From positions 1 through 53,108 of the IMG/VR virus record IMGVR_UViG_3300031975_000697: 53,108 nt of DNA. One strand, written 5' to 3'. The first letter of the stretch is position 1; each line of letters opens with the position of its first letter. The DNA is from a virus. This document shows positions 1-8,697 of this stretch, in pieces. The position numbers and the translations under genes are program-made. The notes beneath the pieces are model-generated. The model had not been told where the DNA came from and made no database searches. It worked only from the letters and a program-made list of their open reading frames with translations.

Positions 1-248
1 TGCGTCTGAGACCTCGCGTACGGGTACAGGGTCAATTTGGAAACGAGGCTCGCGCTCCTGTAGCGTGTCCTGCCCCTCAGCGCCACGCTGACGCGTGTGT
101 CCAGGTCAGCCGGTGTATCCGGACCTAGGAATCGGCACAGAGCCCCTCATCCATTGTGTGATCTCCGACACACTAGAGGACGTTTGTCTCCGAGTTACAT
201 GTACTACTGGTGGGAGAGGGTAGCGACCTCCGACCTTCGGGAGAGGGG
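1..248. other. Left genome end, non-coding leader
   Basis: No convincing gene is seen before 508. The first bases resemble the left cohesive-end region of cluster A phages, as recalled, but the end structure itself cannot be read from one strand. Two small hairpins are visible: a bulged one using CCGG pairs around 107-127, and GTGTG/CACAC at 156-160/169-173. A long open frame starting at 97 runs in frame into the HNH gene but has no ribosome-binding site and odd composition, so it was not used. Confidence 0.5.
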
Positions 249-492
249 GAGGCCAGGGGGTGAGGGCCTCGCTCTGGCTCGGCCTCGGGGCGCCCCTCCA
301 AGGGCGCCGCCCGGAGAGCCGCTCGAATGCGGCTCGTCGAACGGCAGCCTTCGGGGCTGCCCGATCGCAGCTCGTCCAAGAGCTGCTCTCCCGGTGGACC
401 GCCTGGAGCGGTCCCCAGAACAGCGAAGCTGTTCCAATCCAACCCATCGAAAACCCGAAGGGTTTTCTCATTGGCCGCGCCCGAGCGCGGCC
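249..492. other. Array of nine consecutive perfect hairpins
   Basis: Nine stem-loops follow one another with no coding between them. Stems (left/right arm): 249-254/265-270, 289-295/302-308, 316-322/329-335, 343-349/355-361, 367-373/380-386, 396-402/408-414, 418-424/428-434, 449-456/460-467 and 473-479/486-492. All but the first (6 bp) are perfect 7- or 8-bp stems with 3-6-nt loops. The last eight begin about every 22-31 bp. The stem sequences all differ, so pairing rather than sequence is what is repeated. The array ends just before the ribosome-binding site of the HNH gene. It could be a structured leader RNA, a DNA cruciform or packaging element, or a binding array. Function is unknown. 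Confidence 0.85.
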
Positions 493-507
493 CCAGAGGA
501 GACCCTC

Positions 508-801
508 ATGTGGGAACACGCGAGCAGACGCAGGCAGGAACTCCCCCCGGAGTGGGAGGAGATTCGCCTTGCCGTGCTGCGAGACGCCGAGTGGATGTGC
601 GAGCTCGGCTGGGCAGGGTGCCTAGTCGAAGCGACCGACGTCGATCACCGCAAGCGCGGAAACGACCACAGCCGCTCCAACCTCCAAGCCCTGTGCTCGG
701 AGTGCCACAAGAAGAAGACCTCCCGCGAAGGCGTGGAGGCCCGTCGCAAACTCAGAGCCCGGAGGAAGAGACCACCAGAGAGACATCCCGGGCGTAGATG
801 A
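508..801 (+). CDS. HNH endonuclease
   Basis: A 97-aa protein with the HNH fold: CELGWAGC, then the DVDHRKRG core, then CSECHKKK, giving zinc cysteines around the catalytic DH and the final H. Such phage HNH proteins nick DNA and often work with terminase during packaging, which fits its place just upstream of the small terminase. The ATG at 508 is chosen because AGAGGAG lies at 495-501, seven bases before it. The frame stays open upstream to 97 through the hairpin array, but that part is not protein-like. A hairpin (803-808/814-819) follows the stop codon. Confidence 0.85.
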   Translation: MWEHASRRRQELPPEWEEIRLAVLRDAEWMCELGWAGCLVEATDVDHRKRGNDHSRSNLQALCSECHKKKTSREGVEARRKLRARRKRPPERHPGRR

Positions 802-840
802 CGCCGGCCAGGTGCCGGCCCCACGCCCAGGAGGCACCCA

Positions 841-1335
841 ATGGCAGACAAAGGCCCCGTCCGGAAACGGGACGAGCAACGGATTCGCCGGAACAAGGAC
901 GAAGTCGAAACCGAAACGGTCACCGAGATTGGCCCTGTAGAGATTCCGGAGCTCGGTATCCCCGACGCTCACCCGTTCGTGACCGAGATGTACGAGTCGA
1001 TGAAGAAGTCGGGACAGCGCAAGTTCTTCGAGCCCACCGACTGGTCTCAGGCCAAGATCACCCTGCACTTCCTCAACAAGCTGCTCTGGTCTCCGAAGCC
1101 ATCCGCGCAGCAGCTCGCCAACGTCGTGTCGATGCTCGGGAACCTGTTGGTCACCGAGGGCGACCGCAGACGAGCGCGAGTAGAGGTCGAACGCAAGGAA
1201 GGCCCCGCTGGCGGCGCCGAGGTCAAGCCGATCACCGACGCGTACATGCAGATATTCGCCCAACAGCAGCAGACCAACCTACAGCAGATGGCGTCCGCGC
1301 CTGCTCCAGAAACCGGGTCCTCCGAGGAGGGTTGA
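841..1335 (+). CDS. terS: Terminase small subunit
   Basis: A 164-aa protein with a charged N-terminus (RKRDEQRIRRNKDE), a helical middle and a Gln-rich C-terminal tail. It matches, as recalled, the protein annotated as small terminase in cluster A phages; no catalytic motif is expected. The small terminase recognises the packaging site and loads DNA on the large subunit. It is separated from the large subunit at 8698 by over 7 kb of tail-fibre and lysis genes, a layout seen in this phage group. GGAGG precedes the ATG. Confidence 0.7.
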   Translation: MADKGPVRKRDEQRIRRNKDEVETETVTEIGPVEIPELGIPDAHPFVTEMYESMKKSGQRKFFEPTDWSQAKITLHFLNKLLWSPKPSAQQLANVVSMLGNLLVTEGDRRRARVEVERKEGPAGGAEVKPITDAYMQIFAQQQQTNLQQMASAPAPETGSSEEG

Positions 1336-1394
1336 GCCTCCCTCTCCGCTCCCCTCTTCGGGGTTGACCCATCCACCACCCGAAAGGAACGAAC

Positions 1395-1721
1395 ATGGCC
1401 GATCTCGGCATCAGGGCCGACCAGGACACGCTCGTCCTCTGGAAAGGCCGCGACTTCAAGTGGGCCTTCGACAATCTCGACCCCGAGACTGGCGACCCCA
1501 TCGACTTCCCAGCCGGTCGGCTGTTCTTCGAGCTCCAGACCGGGGAGACGCCCACCGAGTGGGACTTCAGCTTCAACGGCTCCCAGGCCGTCATCAAGGT
1601 CGAGTCCGACGAGGTCGCGCAGATCCCGAAGCGGACCAAATGGCAGCTCGTATTCCTCCCCGATGGCGAGGTCGCGGGCGGTGACCCGATCACCGCAGGA
1701 CTGGTCGAGGTGGTTGGCTGA
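1395..1721 (+). CDS. LtfC-like beta-sandwich tail protein
   Basis: 108 aa; begins [18 protein letters not shown] and is rich in beta-forming residues. The pattern (an N-terminal WKG-x-DF segment, then alternating strands, then a C-terminal GLVEV) fits the LtfC/Gp6 beta-sandwich domain family found beside actinophage tail-fibre genes. Its TGA overlaps the ATG of the collagen-like protein by one base (TGATG), so the two are probably translated together. The role is inferred to be tail-fibre attachment or assembly. Ribosome-binding site AAAGGAA lies upstream. Confidence 0.6.
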   Translation: MADLGIRADQDTLVLWKGRDFKWAFDNLDPETGDPIDFPAGRLFFELQTGETPTEWDFSFNGSQAVIKVESDEVAQIPKRTKWQLVFLPDGEVAGGDPITAGLVEVVG

Positions 1722-4700
1722 TGAGGCTCAAGGGCTACCCGCCAGAGGGAACCCCCGTCTACTCCTACTTGACCAAGCCCACCGGCTCGATCGTCGGATC
1801 GGCCAAACTACCGGTAGGTCGGATCATGTCCCTCCCCGGCCTGCCAGGCCCCCGAGGCGATAAAGGCGAGACCGGCGAGCCTGGACCGCAAGGTCCTGAA
1901 GGACCGAAGGGGGATACGGGCGCCACTGGACCCCAAGGTCCTCAGGGCGTCCCCGGAGACGAGGGGCCGGCAGGCCCGGAGGGTCCCGAAGGTCCCCAAG
2001 GACCGCAGGGCATTTCCGGAGAGGACGGCGCGACCGGACCTCAGGGTCCTCAAGGCATACAAGGTGAGGTCGGCCCGACCGGGCCTCAAGGCATTCAAGG
2101 ACCCACTGGCCCGAAGGGAGACAAGGGAGATACCGGCGACACCGGCCCAGTCGGACCTCAAGGCCTCCAAGGCATTCAAGGCGAGGCCGGAGACACCGGC
2201 CCGCAGGGACCGGAAGGTCCCGTAGGCCCCACCGGGCCGAAAGGTGACACAGGCGATACAGGACCCGCTGGACCCCAGGGAGAGCAGGGCATACAAGGCC
2301 CAACAGGACCCAAGGGGGACACTGGTGACACAGGACCCGAAGGCCCACAAGGCCCTCAGGGTGCAACGGGACTCCAAGGCCCACAAGGCGATACAGGCCC
2401 CGTTGGTCCCAAAGGCGACACCGGGGACACAGGACCACAGGGACCGACAGGCCCGGAAGGCCCTGTAGGACCTCAAGGTCCGAAGGGTGACCAAGGCGAC
2501 ACCGGACCTCAGGGGCCGACTGGCGACGGTCTGACGATCGACGAAACGGTCGCGGACTACGCGTCGCTTCCCACGGGGCTCGGCTCCGGAGACAACGGGT
2601 ACACCGCGTTCGTACAGAGCAACGGTCGCCTCTACGTCTGGTCGGGAACCGCGTGGCCGGCAGAGGCCGAAGGCGCACAGATCCAAGGCCAGGAAGGTCC
2701 GCAGGGGCCGACCGGACCCGAGGGTCCTCAGGGGCCACAGGGAATCCAAGGCCCTGCTGGCAACGACGGGGCGCAAGGACCGGAAGGTCCGCAGGGTCCT
2801 GAAGGCCCTCCAGGAACGACCGACTACAACGAGTTGGAAAACCTCCCGGATCTCGGCACCAAGGTAGACGTATCGTCCACGCCGTACCGGGTGTATGCCA
2901 CGGACAATAATGGTGAGCAGACGACCTTCCCACATACGGTCGGTGCCCTGGAGGGCTCGGTAGTTCGTCGTGACACATCAGGTCGTGCGCAGTTCTCAAC
3001 ACCAGCAGCAAACGCCGATGCAGCTAACAAGTTGTATGTCGACGACGAGGTTGCCAAGAAAGTTGGTATAGAGCCGGTCAACGACGCCTACCCTATCGTC
3101 GACAGCGCGGCTCTAGTCTTCGACACATACCGGGTGGAGGCGACCAATCCATTGCCGCCTCTCTGGAATGACCTGGCCTACAACAACCTTAAAGGCGGGT
3201 CGACAGAGGTAACCCTGAACGGGCAGCCTTGGTCAGGCCTCGGTATCGACGACGCTTTCACCCCGGAAGCGTTCCCGGCGTCGAACAGCGGTATGTCTCC
3301 CAGCGACGTCGTTGTCATCACCGTCAACCTGCACCGGAACATCCGCTACGAGCAGCAGATCGGCATCCTCATGGGAGGGTCCTGGTACTCCGAGGATGTC
3401 ACCATCGAGGCGTACTGGGGCGGTGCGTGGCACGAGGTGTACAGCGCCGCAGGAAGCAACAGCAAGTTGCACTGTGCCAAGTACACCGAGAACGCATCTA
3501 GCCCCATCACCAACCTGCGGTACACGTTGACCAACCACCGGTCGACGTTGCTGAGGATCGTCTCTCTGTTCGCCACGTCCTACGACAGCGATCTACTGTC
3601 GGCTGCTTTCGTCAACCGCGAGGGCGGGTCGATATACGGACACATCAGCGACTATGAGAACCCGACAGACGACAGCCACCTGGCCCGAAAGGGCTACGTG
3701 GACGCCGAGATCGAGGCAATCGAGCTAACCCCCGGACCTGCCGGCGCAGACGGGGCTTCAGCCTACGAAGTCGCTGTCTCGCAGGGGTACTCGGGCACAG
3801 AAGCCCAGTGGCTATCTTCTCTGGAGGGGCCGCAAGGACCCCAAGGGCCTCAAGGCCCAGCCGGCGACGATGGAGAAGAGGGGCCTCAAGGTCCGCAAGG
3901 GCCACAGGGACCTCAAGGCATCCAGGGCATCCAAGGTCCTCAAGGTGATCCCGGCGCCGATGGCGTTGACGGAGCAACTGGCCCAGAGGGGCCACAAGGA
4001 CCGGTCGGACCTACTGGCCCGAAGGGTGACACGGGAGACCAAGGACCGCAGGGTCTAAAGGGTGACACCGGGGATACCGGACCCGAAGGCCCACAGGGGC
4101 CTAAGGGAGATACCGGCGACACCGGCCCGCAGGGCATACAAGGACCTCCGGGAGACGACGGAGCCCAAGGACCGGAAGGGCCTCAGGGACCGCAAGGGCC
4201 TACCGGGCCAGAAGGACCCGAGGGACCTCGCGGACCACGGTTCGGACTGACTCCGACAGCGGTGATCTCGTCGAACTATACCGCGTCCGTTGGCAGTTAC
4301 GTTGTCGTCAACGCAGTTGCCGCTCTGAATGTTTCGCTACCAAGCTCCCCATCTGGAGGAGACGCGGTAGGCGTATACATCTCGGACGGCACGGCAGACG
4401 TCAACCTGCTAGCACCGGGCTCGGAGCTGCTATACAACGGCAGCGGAATGACCTCGATGGTCCTCCAGGACGAGAACACCCTCGTTGGCCTATCGGTCTG
4501 GGAGTACAGCTCATCCGGGAACTTCTGGTTCCTGGTGAACTACAACACCGCTCCGTCCTCGACGGACATCGTGGATTCCACCCCGTTCGGCAGGGATCTG
4601 GTCACCGGCACCGAGTCGGATGCTCGCACCTCGTTGGGAGTGTTCGAGCAAGAGGAGATCTCCCAAGCAGCCTACGACGCTCTCGGAGCTGGAAGGCCCA

Positions 4701-4726
4701 ACAAGCTGTACATCATCACGTCATAA
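1721..4726 (+). CDS. Collagen-like minor tail protein
   Basis: 1001 aa. The first about 40 residues are a short globular segment. Collagen Gly-X-Y repeats ([13 protein letters not shown] types) run to about residue 268, followed by a short domain with a YVWSGTAW stretch. A second, shorter collagen run spans about 320-362, and a globular region about 365-690 follows. A third collagen run (about 700-840) leads to a C-terminal domain ending in NKLYIITS. Phage collagen-like proteins form trimeric tail fibres; this one is probably a host-binding fibre on the tail. Codons vary among repeats, so the repeats are not a recent amplification. It belongs to the adhesin group 1395-6522. Confidence 0.85.
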   Translation: MRLKGYPPEGTPVYSYLTKPTGSIVGSAKLPVGRIMSLPGLPGPRGDKGETGEPGPQGPEGPKGDTGATGPQGPQGVPGDEGPAGPEGPEGPQGPQGISGEDGATGPQGPQGIQGEVGPTGPQGIQGPTGPKGDKGDTGDTGPVGPQGLQGIQGEAGDTGPQGPEGPVGPTGPKGDTGDTGPAGPQGEQGIQGPTGPKGDTGDTGPEGPQGPQGATGLQGPQGDTGPVGPKGDTGDTGPQGPTGPEGPVGPQGPKGDQGDTGPQGPTGDGLTIDETVADYASLPTGLGSGDNGYTAFVQSNGRLYVWSGTAWPAEAEGAQIQGQEGPQGPTGPEGPQGPQGIQGPAGNDGAQGPEGPQGPEGPPGTTDYNELENLPDLGTKVDVSSTPYRVYATDNNGEQTTFPHTVGALEGSVVRRDTSGRAQFSTPAANADAANKLYVDDEVAKKVGIEPVNDAYPIVDSAALVFDTYRVEATNPLPPLWNDLAYNNLKGGSTEVTLNGQPWSGLGIDDAFTPEAFPASNSGMSPSDVVVITVNLHRNIRYEQQIGILMGGSWYSEDVTIEAYWGGAWHEVYSAAGSNSKLHCAKYTENASSPITNLRYTLTNHRSTLLRIVSLFATSYDSDLLSAAFVNREGGSIYGHISDYENPTDDSHLARKGYVDAEIEAIELTPGPAGADGASAYEVAVSQGYSGTEAQWLSSLEGPQGPQGPQGPAGDDGEEGPQGPQGPQGPQGIQGIQGPQGDPGADGVDGATGPEGPQGPVGPTGPKGDTGDQGPQGLKGDTGDTGPEGPQGPKGDTGDTGPQGIQGPPGDDGAQGPEGPQGPQGPTGPEGPEGPRGPRFGLTPTAVISSNYTASVGSYVVVNAVAALNVSLPSSPSGGDAVGVYISDGTADVNLLAPGSELLYNGSGMTSMVLQDENTLVGLSVWEYSSSGNFWFLVNYNTAPSSTDIVDSTPFGRDLVTGTESDARTSLGVFEQEEISQAAYDALGAGRPNKLYIITS

Positions 4727-4737
4727 GGAGGCAGGCC

Positions 4738-5682
4738 GTGCCCGTGCAACTAGGCGATAAGACACCGTCGACCTTCTACTTGGGCGACAAAGTGGTACAG
4801 AGGATGTACCTAGGTGATGACATTGCATGGGTCGTCTTCTCCGGAGACTACGAAGAGAACACGCCCCGAACCGACCACCCGGTTCCGGTTGGAGCTACCC
4901 AATTCCGGGTGCGCCTGATCGGAGCTGGTGGCGGTGGTGGCGGTGGGAGAGTCTCCTCGGGTGGCCTCATCCGAGGTGGCGGCGGCGGTGGCGGCGGCGG
5001 CGCCGTCGTAGACACCGGGTGGCAGAGCATCGACCTCCTCGGAGACACCTACAGCGTGATCGTCGGCAGCAGAGGAGCGGGAGGAGCCAGCTCCAGCTCC
5101 CCCGCGAACGGATCATCCGGCACCGGCTCCACGTTCTCCAGCGGCTCTGTGTCGATCACAGCAGGAGGAGGTAGCGGCGGGCAGGCTGGCAACAGCTCGT
5201 CGTCCCCCGGAGGGCCTGGAGGCACTACAACGGTCTCCGGGATGTCTGGGCTGACCGAGAACGTCAGCGGCACCGAGGGAGGCAGCGGCGGCGTCACTTC
5301 TCAGACAGTCGGGTTCAACAGCGTCTACGAAGGAGCCGCTGGCGGCGGCGGTGCGGGCGGCCTATCAGGCGGTAGTGCACCCACTGACGGTAGGGCTGGA
5401 GGTTCCGTAGACGGAGCTCCCGGAGGCGCTGCCGGCCAGGCGAGCACTTCGTCCGGGTCTAACGGTCGAGGTGGCGACGGCCAGGACAGAGCGTTCGGAG
5501 TTATAGGCCCAGGTGGCGGCGGCGCAGGCTGCGCTGACTACTACAGCACCCAAGACGGCGGTGAAGGCGGCGACTGGGGAGGCGGTGGCGGCGGCGCCAG
5601 CGGCGGCTCCAGCTCAGGAAGCGTCACTACATCGACCGGAGGACAGGGAGGCAGGGGCTACACGCTCGTCGAGTTCTCCTGA
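4738..5682 (+). CDS. Glycine-rich minor tail protein (adhesin)
   Basis: 314 aa, GTG start at 4738 with AAGGAGG just upstream. The N-terminus has repeated YLGD segments (FYLGDKVV, MYLGDDIAW), a small fibre-tip motif common in actinophage tails. The rest is extremely rich in Gly and Ser (runs such as GGGGGGGG), typical of glycine-rich tail-tip proteins that may form polyglycine sandwiches and contact receptors. It follows the collagen-like fibre by 11 bases and precedes a hydrolase, so it is likely part of the adsorption apparatus. Confidence 0.75.
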   Translation: MPVQLGDKTPSTFYLGDKVVQRMYLGDDIAWVVFSGDYEENTPRTDHPVPVGATQFRVRLIGAGGGGGGGRVSSGGLIRGGGGGGGGGAVVDTGWQSIDLLGDTYSVIVGSRGAGGASSSSPANGSSGTGSTFSSGSVSITAGGGSGGQAGNSSSSPGGPGGTTTVSGMSGLTENVSGTEGGSGGVTSQTVGFNSVYEGAAGGGGAGGLSGGSAPTDGRAGGSVDGAPGGAAGQASTSSGSNGRGGDGQDRAFGVIGPGGGGAGCADYYSTQDGGEGGDWGGGGGGASGGSSSGSVTTSTGGQGGRGYTLVEFS

Positions 5683-5697
5683 TAGAGAGGAGAATAG

Positions 5698-6522
5698 GTG
5701 GCAACGCACGTCATCTACGTGCCCGGAGCGTTCGGGTCCTACGACCAAGAGAACTTCGGCGGCACGATGCTGCAATCGCCCAACGTAGCGGTGACCCGGT
5801 CCTGGAACAACTGGACCATATCGGACAGCGCAGCTACCACCGACATGAACAACCTGTTCGACCTGATAGTCGACCAATTCATCGCTGGCGCTACGTTCGT
5901 CATCGTCGTGGGCCACTCCAGAGGGGCTCAGGTCATCTACAAGCTGCTACGAGAGCGACTGGGAGACTTGGTAGCACAGGTCGACACGGACAAGCTCCTG
6001 CTCATCTCAGCAGGTAACCCCGAGCGCAAGGGGCGCGGTAGAGCAGTTCTCCGACCGGACGACTACCCCGCCGCGTACCCCGGACCCTCGGGAGGAGGAG
6101 AAGGGGTCGGCTACGGCCTCCCCACGGGCGGCATAGACCCAGTGAAGCTGTTGGACATCTCGATGCAGTACGACGAGTGGTCCGACTACCCCAACGACTG
6201 GGACAACACCGCAGCCTCAGATGCGATCGGCAACAGTTGGCACTCGAAGTACGAGCAGGCACCGGAGCTAGGTCTAGACGGTCTACCAGTCGACTGGAAC
6301 GAGTGGACATACTGGGAAGAGGGCACCGTGACCTACATGGTCGCTCCCGCCCAGTCACTCGTAGCTGCTCCCGAGAAGTCAGCCATCGCAAGGCTACACG
6401 GAGGGGTTCCCAACAGGAACCGAATCCTGAAGGCACAACTACTTGACCAAGCACATCCTGATCGGATTGCAATCGAATCGGCCTACGACAGGCCGTATCC
6501 CATCTTAGCGAAGGTCTCCTGA
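5698..6522 (+). CDS. Alpha/beta-hydrolase (PE-PPE/cutinase-like) in the tail module
   Basis: 274 aa, GTG start preceded by AGAGAGGAG. It has a nucleophile elbow GHSRGAQ (G-x-S-x-G) near residue 73 after a hydrophobic strand, and later the segment SNPERKG-like NPERKGRG. This matches serine esterases of the PE-PPE domain type found in mycobacteria and their phages. It is distinct from lysin B at 7700, which has its own GYSQGA. Location among adhesin genes suggests a tail-borne enzyme acting on mycobacterial surface lipids or glycans. That role is inference. Its C-terminus ends before the tRNA gene. Confidence 0.7.
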   Translation: MATHVIYVPGAFGSYDQENFGGTMLQSPNVAVTRSWNNWTISDSAATTDMNNLFDLIVDQFIAGATFVIVVGHSRGAQVIYKLLRERLGDLVAQVDTDKLLLISAGNPERKGRGRAVLRPDDYPAAYPGPSGGGEGVGYGLPTGGIDPVKLLDISMQYDEWSDYPNDWDNTAASDAIGNSWHSKYEQAPELGLDGLPVDWNEWTYWEEGTVTYMVAPAQSLVAAPEKSAIARLHGGVPNRNRILKAQLLDQAHPDRIAIESAYDRPYPILAKVS

Positions 6523-6601
6523 TCTTCGTTAGGTCTGGCCCACCTACTGAAAGGGCTTGCAGCGAGCGGTCCCCTACATCAGAGGGGAGCCCTCGCGGTA
6601 T

Positions 6602-6677
6602 AGGCGCCTAGCTCAACTGGTAGAGCAGCGGTCTCCAAAGCCGCAGGTTGGGGGTTCAAGTCCCTCGGCGTCTGCCA
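6602..6677 (+). tRNA. tRNA-Trp (anticodon CCA)
   Basis: A full cloverleaf can be drawn. The acceptor stem AGGCGCC pairs with GGCGTCT, and there is a D-arm GCTC...GAGC. The anticodon stem GCGGT/GCCGC carries loop CTCCAAA (anticodon CCA) and the T-arm has loop TTCAAGT. The 3' CCA is encoded. tRNA-Trp at this place, just before lysin A, is typical of cluster A phages. A stoperator follows after five bases. Confidence 0.95.
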
Positions 6678-6682
6678 CTGAA

Positions 6683-6695
6683 CTTGACATCGAAC
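6683..6695 (+). promoter_or_regulatory. Stoperator (CTTGACATCGAAC)
   Basis: A 13-bp site matching CTTGACAnnGAAC, between tRNA-Trp and lysin A. It reads in the direction of transcription, as stoperators do in L5. Binding by the repressor would block readthrough into the lysis genes. Confidence 0.8.
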
Positions 6696-6707
6696 GAGAG
6701 GAAACGC

Positions 6708-7703
6708 ATGGGCTTTCGCACCGTATACGGCAGGACTCACTCGGAGAACGGTTGGCGCATGTGCGATTACGCGCAGTGCGATAACAACCCGATCCCCGGT
6801 ACGTCAGTCCGAATCCCGCTCCAGCGCGGCCACGCGAACATCATTCTGAAGGCGTTCGCCGCCGACCTGAACCGCATCGAGCCGGTGATGAACGCACGAG
6901 GAGGCACCGACGAGGGCGGCTGGACCAACACCAACGAAGTTGCATCCTCGAACCACCTGTCTGGCACCGCTTTCGACTACAACTGGTCTGACCACGCGTT
7001 CCGAGTCTCGTACGACGGCTGGACCTCGGAGGAGATCCGACAGGTACGAGCTCTGCTCGACTTCTACGAAGGCATCGTCTTCTGGGGCCAGGACTGGACC
7101 AACCCGCGTGATTCCATGCACTTTCAGATGAACCGAGGCACCGCCAACGACCCGAACAGACTCCAGGACTTCATCAACCGCAAGATCCGAGCAGACGGCT
7201 TCTCGACTTTCAAGGCAGGGCCGAAGGACCCGGACGCGTTCCCGCTTCCGGTTGGCTACTGCTGGGGTCCGTTGGACGGTCCCGAGTGGTCGGTCTCCGG
7301 TCTCTACGAGGGCACGCCCAAGGCGTGGAAGGACGGCCTGAAGCGTTGGCAGAAGGCCCTCGGCCTCGTCGAGTCGGGAGTCTGGGACGGAGCTACCGAG
7401 GCTGCGGCCACGGCCCTCCAGAAGGACAAGGGCTGGCCCCCGGTCGTCATGGACCGAGGCAACGGCGAAGTGACCTTCCACGGTTGCGTCTTCGAGGGCG
7501 AGTGGGACGCGGTGATCCGCAAGGGCTGGCGCCTGACGCCGGCCACTCCCCCGAACAAGAAGTTCCCGGACGACTACAGCGACCGAGAGCTCTTGATCCG
7601 ACTGGTTGAGAAGGTCGACTACATCGAGCTTCAGATGAGCGAAGGACACCCGGACTGGGACACGTTCGGAACCACGCTCAGGGACCTGGCGGCTGGCAAG
7701 TGA
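6708..7703 (+). CDS. lysA: Endolysin, lysin A (M15-type peptidase plus peptidoglycan binding)
   Basis: 331 aa; ATG at 6708 follows GAGAGGAA. An N-terminal zinc peptidase domain shows SNHLSGTAFD (H83, D90) and DSMHF (H138), the zinc-ligand pattern of M15/VanY-type peptidases that cut peptidoglycan cross-bridge or stem peptides. The C-terminal half (about 200-300) has WKDGLKRWQKALGL...DGATEAAATALQ, resembling a peptidoglycan-binding helical domain. It lyses the cell wall at the end of infection. It has no signal peptide, so export depends on a holin or other route. Its TGA overlaps the lysin B GTG. Confidence 0.88.
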   Translation: MGFRTVYGRTHSENGWRMCDYAQCDNNPIPGTSVRIPLQRGHANIILKAFAADLNRIEPVMNARGGTDEGGWTNTNEVASSNHLSGTAFDYNWSDHAFRVSYDGWTSEEIRQVRALLDFYEGIVFWGQDWTNPRDSMHFQMNRGTANDPNRLQDFINRKIRADGFSTFKAGPKDPDAFPLPVGYCWGPLDGPEWSVSGLYEGTPKAWKDGLKRWQKALGLVESGVWDGATEAAATALQKDKGWPPVVMDRGNGEVTFHGCVFEGEWDAVIRKGWRLTPATPPNKKFPDDYSDRELLIRLVEKVDYIELQMSEGHPDWDTFGTTLRDLAAGK

Positions 7704-8680
7704 TCCGGCTCTGGGACGCCAACCCGACCGTCAAGAAGTGGCGGAGGGTCATGGCCGCGATGTTCTCCGGGTACGAGCGAGATCTCGGCCCACTACCAGG
7801 TGACACCGACGTATTCGGACCCCGAGCCCAGTCGTGGCAGAAGGAGTACCAGCGCCGCACTGGGCAGGAGCCCACAGGCGAAGTAAGCCGCGAGGATCTG
7901 CTGGCCCTCGGCATTTCCCCGGTCGAAGACGCCCGAGCGATGCCCTGGTTGTTCACAGTCCACGGCACCGGCATGGCCGACCCGCTCGGCCCCGGTCTCC
8001 CCGCCGATACGGCGAGGGACGTCCTCGACAAGTACCGCTGGCAGCCCATCGGCAACTACCCGGCGCAGGCGTTCCCGATGCAGCAGTCGATCGACCTCGG
8101 CTACGAGGAGCTGGTGCTCCAGATCGAGGCGAAGCTCAGCCGGGACAACGCCGACTTCGCGATGGCCGGCTACTCGCAGGGCGCCGTCGTCGTGGCGCGG
8201 GTCCTCAAGTACGAGATCCTCGCCAAGACGGGACGGCTGCACAAGTACCTGCACCGCCTCAAGAAGGTTGTGTTCTGGGGAAACCCGATGCGGCAGAGGG
8301 GCCTTGCCCACTTCGACCACTGGAAGTTCGACGTCGCTCCGGAAGATACCGGAGGGATCATGGAGGACCGACTCGAAGGACTGGAGCAGTACGACTTCGA
8401 GGTCCGCGACTACGCCCACGAAGGCGACATGTACGCGTGTCTCCGAGACGGCCAGGCCGGCGAGTGGAAGATCGCCATCCAACGCCTGATCTTCAGCGTA
8501 TCGAGCTTCATCGGAGGCGAGAACTCGCTCGTCGCTCAGTTCGCCGAGCTAGTGGCACAGCCGTTCACCGAGGTTATCGCCGCCGCACAGGCCGGCGTAG
8601 AGGCCATCTGGTTCTTCCTCAACCTCGAACAGCACGCCTACAACCGCTACCCCGCCGTGGAGTTCCTACGGCAGATCTGA
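7700..8680 (+). CDS. lysB: Lysin B, mycolylarabinogalactan esterase
   Basis: 326 aa; GTG start overlaps the end of lysA by four bases (GTGA). It contains the serine-hydrolase elbow GYSQGA and downstream WGNPMRQRG, the typical lysin B pattern. Lysin B cuts the ester bond linking mycolic acids to arabinogalactan and so detaches the outer membrane. An N-terminal stretch (residues about 1-60) with QSWQKEYQRRTG resembles a peptidoglycan-binding-like segment found in some lysin B proteins. It acts after lysin A. No gene separates the two lysins, unlike L5, where one lies between. Confidence 0.92.
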   Translation: MIRLWDANPTVKKWRRVMAAMFSGYERDLGPLPGDTDVFGPRAQSWQKEYQRRTGQEPTGEVSREDLLALGISPVEDARAMPWLFTVHGTGMADPLGPGLPADTARDVLDKYRWQPIGNYPAQAFPMQQSIDLGYEELVLQIEAKLSRDNADFAMAGYSQGAVVVARVLKYEILAKTGRLHKYLHRLKKVVFWGNPMRQRGLAHFDHWKFDVAPEDTGGIMEDRLEGLEQYDFEVRDYAHEGDMYACLRDGQAGEWKIAIQRLIFSVSSFIGGENSLVAQFAELVAQPFTEVIAAAQAGVEAIWFFLNLEQHAYNRYPAVEFLRQI

Positions 8681-8697
8681 CCTGAAAGGAGGGGAGG

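Noticed and set aside
97-507. Long open frame in phase with the HNH gene
   Set aside because: No ribosome-binding site, and the reading passes through the hairpin array with Pro/Arg/Ala-rich, unprotein-like composition; the ATG at 508 is much better placed.
1808-3011. Two - strand open frames of 375 and 395 aa opposite the collagen-like gene
   Set aside because: They are shadows of the Gly-X-Y repeat codons, biased in composition and on the wrong strand for this arm.
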